Assembly (NCBI RefSeq): GCF_036108815.1
Contig: NZ_CP107985.1
Coordinates: forward strand, 3,534,001-3,598,000
Source: Streptomyces sp. NBC_00353
GTDB taxonomy: Bacteria; Actinomycetota; Actinomycetes; Streptomycetales; Streptomycetaceae
Reading direction: 5' to 3'
Length of the DNA stretch: 64,000 nt
Positions 50,279 through 58,928 of this stretch are shown here, piece by piece; the stretch's first letter is position 1, and each line of letters starts with the position of its first letter. The notes under the pieces are model-generated. The model did no database searches and had not been told where the DNA came from. It saw only the letters and a program-made list of their open reading frames with translations. The position numbers and the translations under genes are program-made.

Positions 50279-51196
50279 TCAGGCCTGCTCGGCGTCCGCG
50301 GCCGGAGCCTCGGCAGCGGCCGGAGCCTCAGCAGCGGCCTCGGCCTCGGCCGGCGTCTCGGCGGCGTCCGCGACCTTCTCGGTCTCGGCGGACGTCTGCA
50401 CCTCGGCGTCGTCCTTCTTCTCGCCCTCGAGCAGGTCGCGCTCCCACTCGGCGAGCGGCTCGCCGGCAGCCTTCTCGCCCGGCTTCGAGTCGCCGGTCGC
50501 GGCACCGGAACGGGCGATGAGGCCCTCGGCGACGGCGTCGGCGATCACGCGGGTGAGCAGGGTGACGGAGCGGATCGCGTCGTCGTTGCCCGGGATCTTG
50601 TAGTCGACCTCGTCGGGGTCGCAGTTGGTGTCGAGGATCGCGACGACCGGGATGTGGAGCTTGCGCGCCTCACCGACGGCGATGTGCTCCTTCTTGGTGT
50701 CGACGATCCAGACGGCGCTGGGCACCTTCTGCATCTCGCGGATACCACCGAGGGTCTTCTCCAGCTTGGCCTTCTCGCGGGAGAGAACCAGGAGCTCCTT
50801 CTTGGTGAGGCCGGAGGCGGCCACGTCCTCGAAGTCGATCTGCTCGAGCTCCTTCAGACGCTGAAGGCGCTTGTAGACGGTGGAGAAGTTGGTGAGCATG
50901 CCACCGAGCCAACGCTGGTTGACGTACGGCATGCCGACGCGCGTCGCCTGCTCGGCGATGGCCTCCTGGGCCTGCTTCTTCGTACCCACGAACATGATGG
51001 AGCCGCCGTGCGCGACGGTCTCCTTGACGAACTCGTAGGCGCGGTCGATGTACGACAGCGACTGGAGCAGGTCGATGATGTAGATGCCGTTGCGCTCGGT
51101 GAAGATGAAGCGCTTCATCTTCGGGTTCCAGCGACGGGTCTGGTGACCGAAGTGGACGCCGCTTTCCAGCAGCTCCCGCATCGTGACGACGGCCAT
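50279..51196 (-). CDS. rpsB: 30S ribosomal protein S2
   Basis: A 305-residue S2; ATG 51196 follows AAGGAG. AVVTMRELLESGVHFGHQTRRWNPKMKRFIF and YVNQRWLGGMLTNF are the family signatures. A 70-residue Ala/Glu-rich tail (AEAEAAAEAPAAAEAPAADAEQA) extends beyond enteric S2, as usual in Streptomyces. Confidence 0.97.
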   Translation of the reverse strand: MAVVTMRELLESGVHFGHQTRRWNPKMKRFIFTERNGIYIIDLLQSLSYIDRAYEFVKETVAHGGSIMFVGTKKQAQEAIAEQATRVGMPYVNQRWLGGMLTNFSTVYKRLQRLKELEQIDFEDVAASGLTKKELLVLSREKAKLEKTLGGIREMQKVPSAVWIVDTKKEHIAVGEARKLHIPVVAILDTNCDPDEVDYKIPGNDDAIRSVTLLTRVIADAVAEGLIARSGAATGDSKPGEKAAGEPLAEWERDLLEGEKKDDAEVQTSAETEKVADAAETPAEAEAAAEAPAAAEAPAADAEQA

Positions 51197-51474
51197 GGCC
51201 GTACTCCTTGAGGTGCTCGGTTGTCGCGACCGCAGGATTGCTGTCGCGCCTGACGCCCCGACGCGCCGTGCCACAAGGGACCGAGGAGCGCGGCCACCGT
51301 CCGCAGAGAGGGAGGTGGCGGGGCGTGCGAAGTCGACCCGGTGACCCGGATCGCCACAAGAAGTGTACGGGACCCATCGGGTGCCGGGTGACGGCGATGT
51401 CCACAACCGGCCGGTAGTCCACAGATCCGCTCCGTGATCCCCATGGATCCGCCGGGTGCGGGACGGTTCCGGTC

Positions 51475-52578
51475 ATGCGATACACACCTGAACCGCCTGC
51501 TGCCCGACGCTGTGAGCCGGGCCGTCCCCGTCGGGCGCGGACCCTGCTCGCGGTGGTGGCCCTGGCCGTATTCACTCTGCTGTGCGGTGCGCACGCCGCC
51601 ACCGCTGCCGATGGAGCCGGGCCCGGCGCCGAGCGCGTGTGGCCGCTCGAGGGGCGCCCTGCGGTCGTACGGGGGTGGGAACCGCCGGCCAGTGCCTACG
51701 GACGGGGGCACCGTGGCGTCGATCTCGCCGCCGGGGCCGGTGCGCCGGTGCGCGCCGCCGCCTCCGGCCGGGTCTCGTTCGCAGGGCGCGTCGCGGGGCG
51801 CGGGGTCGTCGCGATCGAGGTGGCGGGGACGGGTGATCCGCCGCTGCGCACGACTTACGAGCCGGTGCGCGCGCTGGTCGAGAAGGGCGAGGAGGCCGTC
51901 GCGGGGCAGGTGGTCGCGGTCCTGGAGGCCGGGCCGTTCCACTGTGCGTCCGGGTGCCTGCACTGGGGACTGCGGCGCGGTGACGCGTATCTGGACCCGC
52001 TGACCCTGCTGCCGCCGTCACTGCTTCGACGGGGCCCGTCCCGACTGCTGCCGGTCGTCGGCGTACCTGAACCGAGGCCGGACACGCCGGGCGCCATCGG
52101 ATACGCGGCCCCTGCCGCGCTGCTCGCCACGGCGGCACTCCGGTCCGGGCGTCAGCCCCGGACGCCCCGCAGGATCATGGCGACAGCGGTGTCCGCGATC
52201 ACGTCCGGCGTCTCCGCCACGCTCAGCTCGATACGGCGCACGGCGGCGTCCACCGAGCCCTGCAGCAGCATCGCCGCGAGCCTCGGCTGCTCGTGGCCGA
52301 GGTCGCCGAGCGCCTCGACGATCATGGCGATCAGCCCGCCGTGCGCGGCCCGGATCTTCTCGCGTGCGCCCGCGTCCAGCTCGCTCGCGGAGATGGCGAC
52401 AACCGCCCGGTGCCGCCGGTCCCCGACCAGGTCGAGCTGGCGGCGCACATACGCCTCGATCTTTCCCTCAGGGGTCGCGGCCCGCTCCATGGCGTGCTCG
52501 ACCTCGGCCGCCCAGACAGGGAAGTCGACGGCGCACAGCTCCTCGACGACGGCCGCGCGGGAGCGGAAGTACTCGTAG
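51475..52578 (+). CDS. M23-family peptidase with anomalous 3' extension
   Basis: The first about 220 residues are a secreted LytM-like protein: signal peptide, RVWPLEGRPAVVRGWEPPASAYGRGHRGVDLAAGAGAPVRAAASGRV (His and Asp metal ligands) and GCLHWGLRRGDAYLDP (distal His; the usual first His of HxH is Cys here). It may cleave peptidoglycan or act as a regulator if metal is lost. The frame lacks a stop at the expected place near 52100 and runs a further 430 bp antisense through the tetR gene, giving a low-complexity Ser/Ala/Thr tail that is unlikely to be native. Confidence 0.7.
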   Translation: MRYTPEPPAARRCEPGRPRRARTLLAVVALAVFTLLCGAHAATAADGAGPGAERVWPLEGRPAVVRGWEPPASAYGRGHRGVDLAAGAGAPVRAAASGRVSFAGRVAGRGVVAIEVAGTGDPPLRTTYEPVRALVEKGEEAVAGQVVAVLEAGPFHCASGCLHWGLRRGDAYLDPLTLLPPSLLRRGPSRLLPVVGVPEPRPDTPGAIGYAAPAALLATAALRSGRQPRTPRRIMATAVSAITSGVSATLSSIRRTAASTEPCSSIAASLGCSWPRSPSASTIMAISPPCAARIFSRAPASSSLAEMATTARCRRSPTRSSWRRTYASIFPSGVAARSMACSTSAAQTGKSTAHSSSTTAARERKYS

Positions 52579-52733
52579 ACGGAGGACCTGGCGAGGCCTG
52601 TGCGCTCGGCGAGAGCGGGGAAGGTCAACGCCTCCGTACCCCCCTCGGACAGCAGGGATCGGGCGGCGTCCAGGAGGGCGCCGCGCTGCATGGTCCGGTG
52701 CTCGGCCACGGAGGCCGCTCGAATCCTGGGCAC
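52152..52733 (-). CDS. TetR-family transcriptional regulator
   Basis: A 193-residue regulator with HTH TFPALAERTGLARSSVYEYFRSRAAVVEEL near residues 35-65 and a helical ligand domain. GTG 52733 begins VPRIRAASVAEHRTMQRGALLDAARSLLSEGG, matching how homologues begin as I remember them; a GTG at 52754 is possible. Lies between the convergent peptidase gene and whiG. Target unknown. Confidence 0.82.
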   Translation of the reverse strand: MPRIRAASVAEHRTMQRGALLDAARSLLSEGGTEALTFPALAERTGLARSSVYEYFRSRAAVVEELCAVDFPVWAAEVEHAMERAATPEGKIEAYVRRQLDLVGDRRHRAVVAISASELDAGAREKIRAAHGGLIAMIVEALGDLGHEQPRLAAMLLQGSVDAAVRRIELSVAETPDVIADTAVAMILRGVRG

Positions 52734-52802
52734 GGCTCCACTGTACGGCGGCACCTGCGGGAGAGGGGGCCGGGCGGCACCGATTGCCGGCCGGGCACTG
52801 CC

Positions 52803-53639
52803 TCAGCGCCCGGCGTCGGCCAGTTTCGCGCGAAGCTGCAGCACCGATTTGGTGTGGATCTGGCTGACCCGGCTCTCGGTCACCCCGAGCACGTTGCCGA
52901 TCTCGGCGAGCGTGAGGCCCTCGTAGTAGTAGAGGGTGACGACCGTCTTCTCGCGGTCCGGGAGTGTGTTGATCGCCCGGGCGAGCAGCCGTCTGAGCTC
53001 ACGGCCCTCGGCGACCTCCACGGGATTGTCGGCGGCGGTGTCCTCCAGCGTGTCCATCAGGCTCAACCGGTCACCGCCCTCGCCGCCGACATGCAGGAGC
53101 TCCTCCAGCGCGACCACGTTCGCCAGCGACAACTGGCTGAAAACCGCGTGCAGTTCTTCCAGCGTGATACCCATCTCGGCGGCGACCTCCGGCTCGGAGG
53201 GAGTGCGCCGCAACTGCGCCTCCAGCGTGGCGTAGGCGCGCTCCACGGCCCGCGCCTTCTGCCGCACGGAGCGCGGGATCCAGTCCAGCGCCCGGAGTTC
53301 GTCGATCATCGCGCCACGGATGCGGGTGATTGCGTACGTCTCGAACTTGATGGCCCGTTCGATGTCGAACTTCTCGATCGCGTCGATCAGTCCGAAGACT
53401 CCCGAGGAGACGAAGTCCGCCTGCTCGACGTTGGACGGCAGTCCCACGCTCACCCGGCCCGCGACGTACTTCACCAACGGCGAGTAGTGCAGGATCAGCT
53501 GCTCCCGCAGCCGCTCGTCGCCCGTGGACTTGTACGAACGCCACAACTCGTCGAGCGAGGAAGGGGCAGGAGGGCGCACAGTGCCACGCGCAGCCGGTGG
53601 TACTGGCGCACGGTCAGACCCGGAGGTGTGCTGGGGCAT
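52803..53639 (-). CDS. whiG: RNA polymerase sigma factor WhiG
   Basis: A 278-residue sigma-28/FliA-type factor: region 2 (LILHYSPLVKYVAGRVSVGLPSNVEQADFVSSGVFGLIDAIEKFDIERAIKFETYAITRIRGAMIDELRALDWIPRSVRQKAR), region 3 and region 4 (LPDREKTVVTLYYYEGLTLAEIGNVLGVTESRVSQIHTKSVLQLRAKL). WhiG triggers the switch from aerial growth to sporulation septation in Streptomyces. ATG 53639 starts MPQHTSGSD, with a disordered leader. Its location beside dprA and tsf-rpsB is as in S. coelicolor. Confidence 0.95.
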   Translation of the reverse strand: MPQHTSGSDRAPVPPAARGTVRPPAPSSLDELWRSYKSTGDERLREQLILHYSPLVKYVAGRVSVGLPSNVEQADFVSSGVFGLIDAIEKFDIERAIKFETYAITRIRGAMIDELRALDWIPRSVRQKARAVERAYATLEAQLRRTPSEPEVAAEMGITLEELHAVFSQLSLANVVALEELLHVGGEGGDRLSLMDTLEDTAADNPVEVAEGRELRRLLARAINTLPDREKTVVTLYYYEGLTLAEIGNVLGVTESRVSQIHTKSVLQLRAKLADAGR

Positions 53640-53881
53640 GTGGTGCCTTGAGCCGTTCTGCTGTGGACTGCTGGGGGACTTGTGCCTGGGCCGGAATCCT
53701 TGTGAGCGTAGCGTGACTGAAGTGTTGCGGTGCGCGAAGGATAGAGGATCTGTGCCGGGCACTTCCGGACGAATGGACATGACTACGCTCCGGGACCATC
53801 ACCGCGTGGGTCGGTCCCGGAGGCGTCGTTGAAGGATCCGCCGAGGTCATCGGCATCACCTTTTCACCCGAATGCTCCAGG
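53640..53881. other. whiG upstream region
   Basis: A 240-bp gap between whiG and the 3' end of dprA, which should hold the whiG promoter. No clear -10/-35 pair or hairpin could be fixed by eye. Confidence 0.4.
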
Positions 53882-55162
53882 TCAAGGACCGCCTCGCCGC
53901 GGGCCGCCCATGCGTGTCGGGCGCGGCGTCAACTGCCAGTCTTCGCCAACGCGTTCGACGAACCCCAGTGAGTGCAGTTCGTACAATCTGCCGAGTGCTT
54001 CGTCGGCGCTGGTACCGGCGGTGCGGGCGATGTCCCTTCCGCTGACGGAGCCGTGGGAGGGCAGGGCGTCGAGCACCCGGGCGGAGGCGGCATCCAACAG
54101 GTCCCTGGGAAGCACGGGGCCGCGCCGGGCCGGGGCGAGATCGCCGATCTCCCCCACCAGTTCGGCGACTTCCGCGGCGTCGGTGACCAGGACTCCCTCG
54201 CCCCTCAGGAGTTCGTGGACCCCGGCCGACAGACCGCTGGTGGCGGGACCCGGCACCCCCATGGTGAAGCGGCCCAGCCGTTGCGCACTGCGTGCGGTGA
54301 CCAGGGAGCCGCTGCGGTACTCGGCCTCGACCACGACCGTGCCCCGGGTCAGCGCGGCAATCACCCGGTTCCGGAGGATGAATCTGCTGCGGGTCGGATG
54401 ATCGGCCGGTGGCAGCTCTCCGATGACCAGCCCCTGTTCCGCCACACGTCCGATCAGCTCGGCATGCCCTCGGGGATAGGCGACGTCCACGCCGCAGGCC
54501 AGGACCGCCACGGTGGCCCCGCCGGCCGAGAGCGCGCCGCGATGGGCCGCCCCGTCCACCCCGAACGCGGCGCCCGACACCACCACCCAGCCCAGCTCCG
54601 CCAGCCCCGCCCCGAGGCTCGCCGCCATATGCGCCCCGTACGGGGTACAGGCCCGGGCGCCGACCACCGCGACCGAGCGCAGCGCCCAGAGCCGCAGATC
54701 GGGCCGCCCCCGAACCCAGAGGCCGGTCGGCCGGGAGTCTCCCAGGTCGTCGAGTTGGCTGGGCCACTCACGGTCGCCGGGGCAGACGAAGCGGCCGCCC
54801 ACGGCGGCGACCGACGCCAGGTCCCGCTCGGGGTCGACGGCCTCGGCCCGTAGCCGGTAGCCGGCCAGCCGCTTCGGCGTCATGCCCCGAAGCTGTTCCG
54901 CGGTCCCGTCCCGGTCCGTGATCCGCCGTATCAGTTCGGCGGCGCCGACTTCGCGCAGCCAGCGGCCCCCGCGTTCGTCGCCCGGCTCGAGGACGCGGGT
55001 CAGGGCGGCCCGCGCCAGCCGCTCCCGGTCGCCCACCGCCGGTCGCGCCCACCCCGCTTCCCGGTTCCGCTCCCGGACGCCCGGCGCGCTGATGCCCCGT
55101 CTCTCCTCAAGGCCCTCCGGCGCCCTGATGCCCGGTCCGGCGTCGAGTCCGCCCGGCGTCAT
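53882..55162 (-). CDS. dprA: DNA-processing protein A
   Basis: A 426-residue DprA/Smf protein. Rossmann fold with VAVVGARACTPYGAHMAASLGAGLAELGWVVVSGAAFGVDGAAHRGAL and the PADHPTRSRFILRNRVIAALTRGTVVVEA segment; a C-terminal winged helix (DALPSHGSVSGRDIARTAGTSADEALGRLYEL). It loads RecA on incoming single-stranded DNA. ATG 55162 overlaps the comM stop (ATGA). Confidence 0.93.
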   Translation of the reverse strand: MTPGGLDAGPGIRAPEGLEERRGISAPGVRERNREAGWARPAVGDRERLARAALTRVLEPGDERGGRWLREVGAAELIRRITDRDGTAEQLRGMTPKRLAGYRLRAEAVDPERDLASVAAVGGRFVCPGDREWPSQLDDLGDSRPTGLWVRGRPDLRLWALRSVAVVGARACTPYGAHMAASLGAGLAELGWVVVSGAAFGVDGAAHRGALSAGGATVAVLACGVDVAYPRGHAELIGRVAEQGLVIGELPPADHPTRSRFILRNRVIAALTRGTVVVEAEYRSGSLVTARSAQRLGRFTMGVPGPATSGLSAGVHELLRGEGVLVTDAAEVAELVGEIGDLAPARRGPVLPRDLLDAASARVLDALPSHGSVSGRDIARTAGTSADEALGRLYELHSLGFVERVGEDWQLTPRPTRMGGPRRGGP

Positions 55163-56784
55163 GAAGCCCGGTCCAGCACCGAGGCCCCGCGCGAAATCCC
55201 GGTCCGCAACTCCAGGGCCACCGCGATGTCGAACGCCTCCGGGCGATCGGCGCCGCGCAGGTCGGCGAGGGTCCATGCCACCCGCAGGACCCGGTCGAGT
55301 CCCCGCGCGGTGAGCAGTCCGCGCTCCATGTCCCGTTCCGCCTCCATGAGCGCCCCCGGAGCCGCGAGCAGCCTGGTCCGCAGCTCGTGGCCGGGGACCT
55401 CGCTGTTGGTGGTCCAGGGTGTGCCCGTGAGCCGGTCCGCAGCCCGCGACCTGGCCTCCCGCACCCGGGCGGCGACATCGGCCGTCGGCTCGCCCCGGCC
55501 GCCCCGCCCCATCAGGTCCTCACGGGTGACCGGAGCGACGACCACGCGCAGATCCACCCGGTCGAGCAGGGGCCCGGAGAGTCTCGCCTGATAGCGACGG
55601 ACCGACGAGGGCGGGCATTCGCAGGCGGCGCCGGTGAGGGTGTGGCGTCCGCACGGGCACGGGTTGGCGGCCAGCACCATCAGGAAGCGGGCGGGCAGCC
55701 GCACCACGCCGGCACTGCGCGCCACCACCACATGCCCCGACTCCAGGGGCTGGCGCAGCGCGTCCAGGGCCCGCACGGAGAACTCCGGCGCCTCGTCCAG
55801 AAAGAGCACACCGCGGTGGGCCAGCGAGACCGCACCGGGCCGCGGCAGTCCATTGCCCCCGCCGACCAGCGACTGCATGGTCGCGGAGTGGTGCGGTGCG
55901 CAGTACGGCGCCCGGGAGACCAGCGGTTCGCCGGGCGGCAGGATGCCCGCCACCGAGTGCACCGCGGTCACTTCGAGGGATTCCTGCCTGGTCAGCGGGG
56001 GCAGGATCGCGGACAGCCGCTCGGCCAGTATGGTCTTGCCGGCGCCCGGCGGCCCGGAGAGCAGCAGATGGTGACCGCCCGCCGCGGCGACCTCCAGGGC
56101 CTTTCGCGGCGTCTCCTGGCCTGCGACGTCCGCCAGGTCCGGCCGGTGTCCGTCGCTCTGCGCGGAGCCCAGCGCCAGTCCGGTGCCGATGCCCGCGCCC
56201 GGCACCATCAGCCCCGCGAGCATGGTGTCGGGGCGCCCTTCCTCGCGCATCTCCGGCTCATCGGGCACCGGTTCGTCGCTGAGTACGGCGATCAGCTGCC
56301 GCAGGCTCCGTACCCCGAGGACCGACACCCCCGGCACCAGCGCCGCTTCGCCCGCGGTCTGTTCGGGCACGACGACCTTGCGGTACCCGGCCTCCGCCGC
56401 GGCGAGTACGGCGGGCAGCACTCCGCGCACGGGTCGCACCCGGCCGTCGAGCCCCAGCTCCCCGATCATCACGACATCCGCGATGGCCGCAGGGGCGATC
56501 CGCTCGGCCGCACCCAGCACGGCGCACGCCACGGCCAGGTCGAATCCGCTGCCGCCCTTGGGCACGGAGGCCGGGGAGAGCCCGACCGTGAGTTTCTTCT
56601 GCGGCCACTCCGCCCCGGAGTTGACCACCGCGGCCCTGACCCGGTCCCGGCTCTCCACCAGGCTCTTGTCCGGCAGCCCGACCAGGGTGAACGCCGCCAC
56701 CCCGGGCTCCAGGTCCGCCTGGACCTCCACCACCACGCCGTCGACGCCGACCAGCGCCACCGAGCACGCCCGCGCGAACCCCAT
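55159..56784 (-). CDS. Mg-chelatase-like AAA+ ATPase ComM/YifB
   Basis: A 541-residue protein with an N-terminal Lon-protease-like domain (VEVQADLEPGVAAFTLVGLPDKSLVESRDRVRAAV), AAA+ domain with Walker A GPPGAGKT and Walker B LFLDEAPEF, and Mg-chelatase-C helices. ComM is a branch-migration helicase in natural transformation. In Streptomyces, which is not naturally competent in the usual way, its role is unclear. Coupled to dprA and yraN genes by overlapping codons. Confidence 0.92.
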   Translation of the reverse strand: MGFARACSVALVGVDGVVVEVQADLEPGVAAFTLVGLPDKSLVESRDRVRAAVVNSGAEWPQKKLTVGLSPASVPKGGSGFDLAVACAVLGAAERIAPAAIADVVMIGELGLDGRVRPVRGVLPAVLAAAEAGYRKVVVPEQTAGEAALVPGVSVLGVRSLRQLIAVLSDEPVPDEPEMREEGRPDTMLAGLMVPGAGIGTGLALGSAQSDGHRPDLADVAGQETPRKALEVAAAGGHHLLLSGPPGAGKTILAERLSAILPPLTRQESLEVTAVHSVAGILPPGEPLVSRAPYCAPHHSATMQSLVGGGNGLPRPGAVSLAHRGVLFLDEAPEFSVRALDALRQPLESGHVVVARSAGVVRLPARFLMVLAANPCPCGRHTLTGAACECPPSSVRRYQARLSGPLLDRVDLRVVVAPVTREDLMGRGGRGEPTADVAARVREARSRAADRLTGTPWTTNSEVPGHELRTRLLAAPGALMEAERDMERGLLTARGLDRVLRVAWTLADLRGADRPEAFDIAVALELRTGISRGASVLDRAS

Positions 56785-57143
56785 CAGGACACCCCCCGCG
56801 CGTGCTCGGCGACCGGCGCTCCGCGCCTCGGCACCACCACGCCGACCAGGTCGATCCGCACCCCGCCCGGCGGCGGGCCGCCGTTCCGGTCGAGCCAGAT
56901 CTCGGCCAGCCGTCGCAGCCGGTCCGCCTTGACCGGCGTGACGGCCGCCATCGGATGCTCGAACGCCCCCGCCCTGCGGGTCTTGACCTCGCAGACGACC
57001 AACGCGTCGCCGTCCTTGGCGACGATGTCGATCTCACCGGCCCGACAGCGCCAGTTCCGTGCCAGTACGGCCATGCCGGCGTTGGTCAGCAGCCGCGCCG
57101 CCAGATCCTCGCCGTACCGCCCGAGTGCCCCCCGTGCGTTCAT
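56784..57143 (-). CDS. YraN/UPF0102 nuclease-like protein
   Basis: A 119-residue protein with LGRYGEDLAARLLTNAGMAVLARNWRCRAGEIDIVAKDGDALVVCEVKTRRAGAFEHP, a PD-(D/E)XK fold of the UPF0102 family (GEID...EVK). Possible Holliday-junction or DNA-repair role. Its stop overlaps the comM start by one base. Confidence 0.9.
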   Translation of the reverse strand: MNARGALGRYGEDLAARLLTNAGMAVLARNWRCRAGEIDIVAKDGDALVVCEVKTRRAGAFEHPMAAVTPVKADRLRRLAEIWLDRNGGPPPGGVRIDLVGVVVPRRGAPVAEHARGVS

Positions 57144-57273
57144 ATCGGCACCACCTCCGGCACCGACTCTGACCTGTCCGACCCCGACCTGTGGATCTTG
57201 GTGGACAATTCGGCGACTGTGGATAACCCGGCCACCCGTGAGGGGGACCGACCGGAGGGGCGCCCTCGGCGGC

Positions 57274-57582
57274 TCAGCCGCCCGGCAGTTCGAGGTCGCT
57301 CTTGTTGAGCTCCTCGATGTTGACGTCCTTGAACGTCAGAACGCGTACCTGCTTGACGAATCGGGCGGGCCGGTACATGTCCCAGACCCAGGCATCCGCC
57401 ATGGACACCTCGAAAAACACCTCACCCTGGACCGAGTGCACCTGCATCTCGTAGTCATTGGTGAGGTAGAAGCGCCGTTCGGTCTCGATCACATATTTGA
57501 ACAGACCGACGACATCGCGGTACTCCCGGTAGAGCTTCAGCTCCATCTCGGTCTCGTACTTCTCGAGGTCCTCGGCGCTCAT
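57274..57582 (-). CDS. DUF2469 protein
   Basis: A 102-residue actinobacterial protein, SAEDLEKYETEMELKLYREYRDVVGLFKYVIETERRFYLTNDYEM to DAWVWDMYRPARFVKQVRVLTFKDVNIEEL. The family is highly conserved in actinobacteria, including mycobacteria, without known function. Upstream ATG 57588 is possible, but the family starts at MSAEDL. Confidence 0.88.
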   Translation of the reverse strand: MSAEDLEKYETEMELKLYREYRDVVGLFKYVIETERRFYLTNDYEMQVHSVQGEVFFEVSMADAWVWDMYRPARFVKQVRVLTFKDVNIEELNKSDLELPGG

Positions 57583-57646
57583 TGGCATGTTCCCCTTCAG
57601 CCGTGCGTCCACCTATTGTGCGCCAGGCACCGGCACCCCTGGACGC

Positions 57647-58135
57647 TTAGACGATTTCGGGGGCCAGAACCAGTGGCGTACGCGGCGGACCCTCTTCGAG
57701 CAGCGTGCGCAGCAGCTCGGCGAGTCTGGTCGGATACACCGTCTCACGCGCCACCGACAGTTCGGCGTAGGTCCACCACCTCAGACCCGCGACACTGCGC
57801 TGTTCCAGCCCGGTCAGCCCGCTCAGGTCCGTCGCGGTCTGCGTCGTACGTGCCAGGAAGTACCACTCGTCCTGGTCCCAGCGCCGCCCGTCGAACGGGA
57901 AGGAGCAGATCCGCTGCCAGAGCACCGGACCCAGCTCGACATCGGTGATCCCGGTCTCCTCGGCCAGCTCGCGCAGGGCCGCCTGCTCCCGGCTCTCGTC
58001 GCCCTCGAGACCACCGCCGGGGGTGAACCACCAGGTGCTCGTGGGGTCCTCCGGTTCATATCCGTGCATCAGCAGAATGCGGTCGTCGGCGTCCAGCAGG
58101 ACCACCCGGGCCACCTTCCGCTTCTCAGTGGGCAC
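57647..58135 (-). CDS. Nudix hydrolase
   Basis: A 162-residue enzyme with a complete Nudix box GGGLEGDESREQAALRELAEETGI (G-x5-E-x7-RE-x2-EE-x-G). It hydrolyses a nucleoside-diphosphate-linked substrate; which one is unknown. It overlaps the last signal peptidase gene by 11 bp, so both are co-transcribed. Confidence 0.9.
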   Translation of the reverse strand: MPTEKRKVARVVLLDADDRILLMHGYEPEDPTSTWWFTPGGGLEGDESREQAALRELAEETGITDVELGPVLWQRICSFPFDGRRWDQDEWYFLARTTQTATDLSGLTGLEQRSVAGLRWWTYAELSVARETVYPTRLAELLRTLLEEGPPRTPLVLAPEIV

Positions 58136-58877
58136 CGGCAGGCACCCTTCGGTCCTGCCCGTTCCTCCTGCGTGCGGACCGCGCGGCGATAGGACCGTAC
58201 GCGGTGCCTCCGAAGATGAGCACCACGCCCGCCACCACGGCCCCGATCTGAAGCTTCAGGGGGCCGGGGGCCGACACCCCGCCGGGGAGAGCGGCAAACG
58301 CCTGCGGTCGCTCGATCATGCCGTCCATCGGCCAGGCGATGGCGTCCACCCGGGCCTGCACGTCGCTGCGCGGCACCGACCCCTGTCCCGGGTCGTCCAG
58401 GTGGACCCGGGAGTCCAGGGAGCCGCTGCGCTCGTCCCCGAGGAGGAAGAGCTGCCCCTTGGGCACTTCCGCCGTGAAGTTCTTCACCGAGGCGAGGCCC
58501 TCTGTCTGCAGATACGGTTCCTCGATGGGCTTGCCGTTGACGGTGAGCCGGCCGCTCTTCTCGCAGCAGGCGATCCTGTCGCCGCCGATTCCGACGACCC
58601 GCTTGACCATCGGCATGTTGTTGTCCCAGGCCGGGTCCGTGAAGACCACCACGTCACCCCGGCGCACCTCGCTGCCGTCCACACGCTCCGCGAGGACCCG
58701 GTCTCCCGCATTCACCGTCGGCGTCATCGACTCGGTCGGCACGATGTACGGCTTGTACACCAGCGCACCCCAGGCGAACCCGCCGAGGAAGAGCACAAGG
58801 CCGACAGCCACGGCCAGCCCCGACAGCATGCTGCCGAGCCGGCCGTGGCCGTCACCCGTACGTCCTGTTCCACTCAT
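58125..58877 (-). CDS. sipZ: Type I signal peptidase, fourth of cluster
   Basis: A 250-residue membrane peptidase: N-terminal helix, catalytic Ser in PTESMTPTVNAGDRVLAE, Lys in MVKRVVGIGGDRIACC, GDERSGSLDSR box E, and a second helix near the C-terminus (LQIGAVVAGVVLIFGGTAY). It removes signal peptides outside the membrane. The order matches S. lividans sipW-X-Y-Z. Start ATG 58877 is tentative. Confidence 0.88.
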   Translation of the reverse strand: MSGTGRTGDGHGRLGSMLSGLAVAVGLVLFLGGFAWGALVYKPYIVPTESMTPTVNAGDRVLAERVDGSEVRRGDVVVFTDPAWDNNMPMVKRVVGIGGDRIACCEKSGRLTVNGKPIEEPYLQTEGLASVKNFTAEVPKGQLFLLGDERSGSLDSRVHLDDPGQGSVPRSDVQARVDAIAWPMDGMIERPQAFAALPGGVSAPGPLKLQIGAVVAGVVLIFGGTAYGPIAARSARRRNGQDRRVPAGAH

Positions 58878-58928
58878 CCCAGCGTCCCCCACCTCGGAGA
58901 TCGACAATCGCTGATCCGAGTCGGCACC

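Noticed and set aside
48935..51211. 758-residue plus-strand open frame
   Set aside because: Antisense to tsf and rpsB, both certain genes.
55387..57948. 853-residue plus-strand open frame
   Set aside because: Antisense to comM, yraN and the DUF2469 gene; Arg/Gly/Pro-rich with no domain, a normal by-product of very high third-position GC.
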